Shown here in pieces: positions 61,806 to 64,000 of a DNA stretch of 64,000 nucleotides. This stretch comes from Desulfuromonadaceae bacterium (GTDB taxonomy: Bacteria > Desulfobacterota > Desulfuromonadia > Geobacterales > Pseudopelobacteraceae). A program made the position numbers and the translations under genes. Below the pieces are notes generated by a model. The model was not told the origin of the DNA and made no database searches. It saw nothing but the letters and a program-made list of their open reading frames with translations. The number at the start of each line of letters is the position of its first letter. The stretch's first letter is position 1. The DNA lies in NCBI GenBank assembly GCA_028687585.1, contig JAQTZV010000006.1, positions 124,001 to 188,000 on the forward strand, written 5' to 3'.

Positions 61806-63782
61806 ATGAAAAGGCATTCAATTCTGTTTTCTGTCGGTGGATTTCTGCTTGGCATTTTTGCTCCTGTCGGTTGGGCTTTGATCAGAGCAGTATGCTTTTT
61901 TGAATCCAACCGGGGGGTTGCTGAGCAAATTATTCACGATATTGTCAAAGACAGTGAACATTTTGCTCTTTACAATTACATGGGTGGCGGCACAGCCATT
62001 GTCTTGGCGGTTCTCGGCTATCTGATCGGTAAAAATGGTGATGAACTGAAAGAACGGGCTGTGGAGCTCAGCGTCCTTCATCGGGAAGTTAACGAGCAGA
62101 AGGAAATATTTGAAAATCGCTACAAAGTTCTTGATAGGAACATCAAAAATTTTCATCAGATCAGTAGTAAAATTCAGAAATCACTCAACGTTGATGAAGT
62201 ATTGTTCCTCTGTGCCGAGGGGTTGCATAATGTTCTCGGGTATGAACGGGTCAATATTCTAATGGCGGAAGGTGGCCAGCGCCTCCGTTTTTTAGCCGCT
62301 ATCGGCACAGAGGGTTTTAACCCGTCTGACGTCGTTTTGCCGATTGATTCGAGCATCGGTGTCATTGCCAAATGTTTTCAAGAACGCAAAGTTTTTCTGA
62401 TCGATGACATCTCGCGCTATCCTGACGATTATCATGTATCACCGCCACACAACAACCTGTCGCCGTTGCGTTCAAAAAGCTTTATTCTCTGTCCGATAGT
62501 TGTAAAGAACAATACGATCGGGATTTTTGGTATTGACAACAAGAACAGCCACCGTGCCCTTAATGATTCTGATGTCGATACCATTTTGCTCTTTGCGGAT
62601 CAGGTCTCATCCGCCATAACCCGTATCAGTTTGTTGACTTCAATTGACACGCTGACATCAGAGATGGAAAGCTCATTCAAATTTCTGTTGGGAAGCCGTG
62701 ACCAATATTCCAAAAACGTTAGTAATCTGCGTGATGGCGTTGATTCTGTAGCCGACGGGACATCAATTATTGCCTCTGCTTCTGAAAGTGTGATGGCATC
62801 GATTGAAGAAACCAGCTCTGCTGTCACCCAAATTTCAGTTGCGATAGAACAGGTTACCCGAAATCTTGACCACCTGGCCGGGGTTGTCCACCAATCAGCA
62901 TCTGCCATGGAGCAGGTCCACAGCACTATCGGCAACGTTGAGCAGAATGCGGCGATTTCTCATGAAGTTTCGCATCAGGTAAAAGAACGTGCTGAAGAAA
63001 GTCGGGCCGTCGTCACGGAAACAATACATGCTCTTGATGAAATAAAAATATCGGTTGACCTTTCATTTGATGCCATACAGCGGCTGGCTGAGAACAGCAC
63101 CCGTATCGAAAATATCGTCAGTGTCATTAATGATATCACCAAACGTACCAATCTACTGGCACTGAACGCATCCATTATTGCTGCTCAGGCGGGTGAATAC
63201 GGAAAGAGTTTTGGTGTTGTGGCTGATGAAATCCGCAATCTGTCGCTTCAAACCGGTCATTCAACCGGCGAGATAACCTCCATCATCGAAAGGATCATGA
63301 GTGAGTCGAAAACGGCCGCTCATAATATCGGAAAGACCAAGGATCTGGTGCATCGCGGTGTTAAGTTGGGGCAGACGACAGGGGAGTCACTAAAAGCAAT
63401 CTTTGAAAGCTCAAATTGTTCTCTCGATATGACCAAGCAGATCAAGCAGGCAACTCAGGAGCAGGTGACCAGCGTTCAATTGGTAGCGAACTCAATGGAA
63501 GAGATCAGCTCAATGACCTCTCAAATTTTCATTGCATCAACCGATCAGTCAAAAGCCACAAAAAGTATTGCCCGTTCAATTGAAACGATCAAGGATATGA
63601 CTCATGAAATGGTTAATTCAACGTCGCGTCAGGTTAATGATGGCAAACTGATTCGTCGTAATGTGGAATCGGTCAGTGGCATGGTTACTGAGTTGTTTGA
63701 TAATATGGAGATGCGCAGAGCACAGAGTGCAGAAGTTGTTAAAGAACTGGAACAGATGAAAAGTCTGACCTTTTCGAAATAA
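61806..63782 (+). CDS. Methyl-accepting chemotaxis protein with GAF sensor
   Basis: 658 residues. Two membrane helices near the N-terminus (about 7-30 and 57-76) enclose a short periplasmic loop. A coiled coil, a cytoplasmic GAF domain (about 120-275) and a methyl-accepting signalling domain (about 300-640) follow. The tip motif is visible as [23 protein letters not shown]. The sensor is inside the cell, so it probably detects a metabolite or redox state rather than an external attractant. GAGGAAG lies upstream. Confidence 0.92.
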   Translation: MKRHSILFSVGGFLLGIFAPVGWALIRAVCFFESNRGVAEQIIHDIVKDSEHFALYNYMGGGTAIVLAVLGYLIGKNGDELKERAVELSVLHREVNEQKEIFENRYKVLDRNIKNFHQISSKIQKSLNVDEVLFLCAEGLHNVLGYERVNILMAEGGQRLRFLAAIGTEGFNPSDVVLPIDSSIGVIAKCFQERKVFLIDDISRYPDDYHVSPPHNNLSPLRSKSFILCPIVVKNNTIGIFGIDNKNSHRALNDSDVDTILLFADQVSSAITRISLLTSIDTLTSEMESSFKFLLGSRDQYSKNVSNLRDGVDSVADGTSIIASASESVMASIEETSSAVTQISVAIEQVTRNLDHLAGVVHQSASAMEQVHSTIGNVEQNAAISHEVSHQVKERAEESRAVVTETIHALDEIKISVDLSFDAIQRLAENSTRIENIVSVINDITKRTNLLALNASIIAAQAGEYGKSFGVVADEIRNLSLQTGHSTGEITSIIERIMSESKTAAHNIGKTKDLVHRGVKLGQTTGESLKAIFESSNCSLDMTKQIKQATQEQVTSVQLVANSMEEISSMTSQIFIASTDQSKATKSIARSIETIKDMTHEMVNSTSRQVNDGKLIRRNVESVSGMVTELFDNMEMRRAQSAEVVKELEQMKSLTFSK

Positions 63783-63808
63783 AGGGTTTTTTTGGAGACA
63801 GCAAAACT

Positions 63809-64000
63809 ATGAAAAAGAAAAAAACGATACCTGACATACTGAAGATGAAGCAGAGCGGACAACGTATTACGGTACTGACGGCCTATGATTATCCCTTTGC
63901 GCGACTAGTTGATGACGGCGGGGTGGACATCATTCTGGTGGGGGATTCCGCTGGCGTTGTCGTCGCCGGTCATGACACGACGCTACCGGTTACTATGGAA
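63809..64000 (+). CDS. panB: 3-Methyl-2-oxobutanoate hydroxymethyltransferase, N-terminal part
   Basis: The first 64 codons, cut off by the window edge. [24 protein letters not shown] is interrupted only by family-typical changes and contains the metal-binding aspartate of PanB (VGDS). The enzyme makes ketopantoate for coenzyme A synthesis. GGAGA precedes the ATG. Confidence 0.93.
   Translation, partial: MKKKKTIPDILKMKQSGQRITVLTAYDYPFARLVDDGGVDIILVGDSAGVVVAGHDTTLPVTME

Overview
The window looks like a chromosome segment from a Geobacter-like bacterium (Desulfuromonadia). The evidence is the membrane-bound and multiheme c-type cytochromes, a Rieske/cytochrome b complex, NtrC-type sigma-54 regulation, and a core gene set (tol-pal, dksA-like, nadA, class II aldolase, PilZ, MCP, panB). 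The genus is an inference from gene content; no marker gene fixes it.

Layout. (1) 1-5.4 kb is core: the end of tolR, tolA, tolB, pal, a DksA/TraR zinc-finger protein and a DUF362/ferredoxin protein, then tRNA-Lys(UUU) at 5400-5475. (2) From the tRNA to about 55.19 kb lies a block of nearly 50 kb that I read as a catabolic genomic island. The 3' half of the tRNA plus its terminator is repeated, in decayed form, at 55104-55191, as expected of an attachment-site duplication. No intact integrase was found. (3) 55.3-64 kb is core again: an OmpA-type lipoprotein, nadA, a diguanylate cyclase, ppnP, gluQRS, fba, a PilZ protein, an MCP and the start of panB.

Inside the island, the minus-strand block 5.8-21 kb encodes an NtrC-type regulator, a Cache histidine kinase and a periplasmic binding protein. 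It continues with two p-cresol-methylhydroxylase-like flavoproteins, a Tat-signal protein, a monoheme and a tetraheme cytochrome c, a Rieske/split cytochrome b complex, a GltD-like Fe-S flavoprotein and an MFS carrier. The plus-strand block 23-42.7 kb encodes a two-subunit CoA transferase, several dehydrogenases, a three-gene biotin-dependent carboxylase (carrier, biotin carboxylase, pyruvate-type carboxyltransferase) flanked by two UPF0261/Tm-1-like proteins, a thiolase and accessory proteins. The plus-strand block 43-51 kb encodes a HAD hydrolase and an envelope set (DUF1302, DUF1329, YCF48-like, RND/MMPL). Two SDR/EthD genes, a Cache protein and an IclR regulator follow.

Working model (inference): a para-alkylphenol with at least a two-carbon side chain, such as 4-ethylphenol, is hydroxylated at the benzylic carbon by the PCMH-like enzyme, which passes electrons to the cytochromes. 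The secondary alcohol is oxidised to a methyl ketone, which is carboxylated by the biotin enzyme. The beta-keto acid is activated by the CoA transferase and cleaved by the thiolase to an aroyl-CoA and acetyl-CoA. This resembles the 4-ethylphenol route of Aromatoleum aromaticum. The role of the two UPF0261 proteins in it is unknown.

The island appears to be one regulon. Four sigma-54 promoters (near 21.1, 23.1, 30.5 and 43.1 kb) share the pattern TGGCACG-N4-TNGCA. Each is preceded by an upstream array of TTGGTARCAC-like sites whose outer members lie 31-33 bp apart. For the three plus-strand promoters the promoter-proximal site starts 272-274 bp before the -24 element. A frameshifted remnant of a second sigma-54 activator lies at 29.7-30.0 kb.
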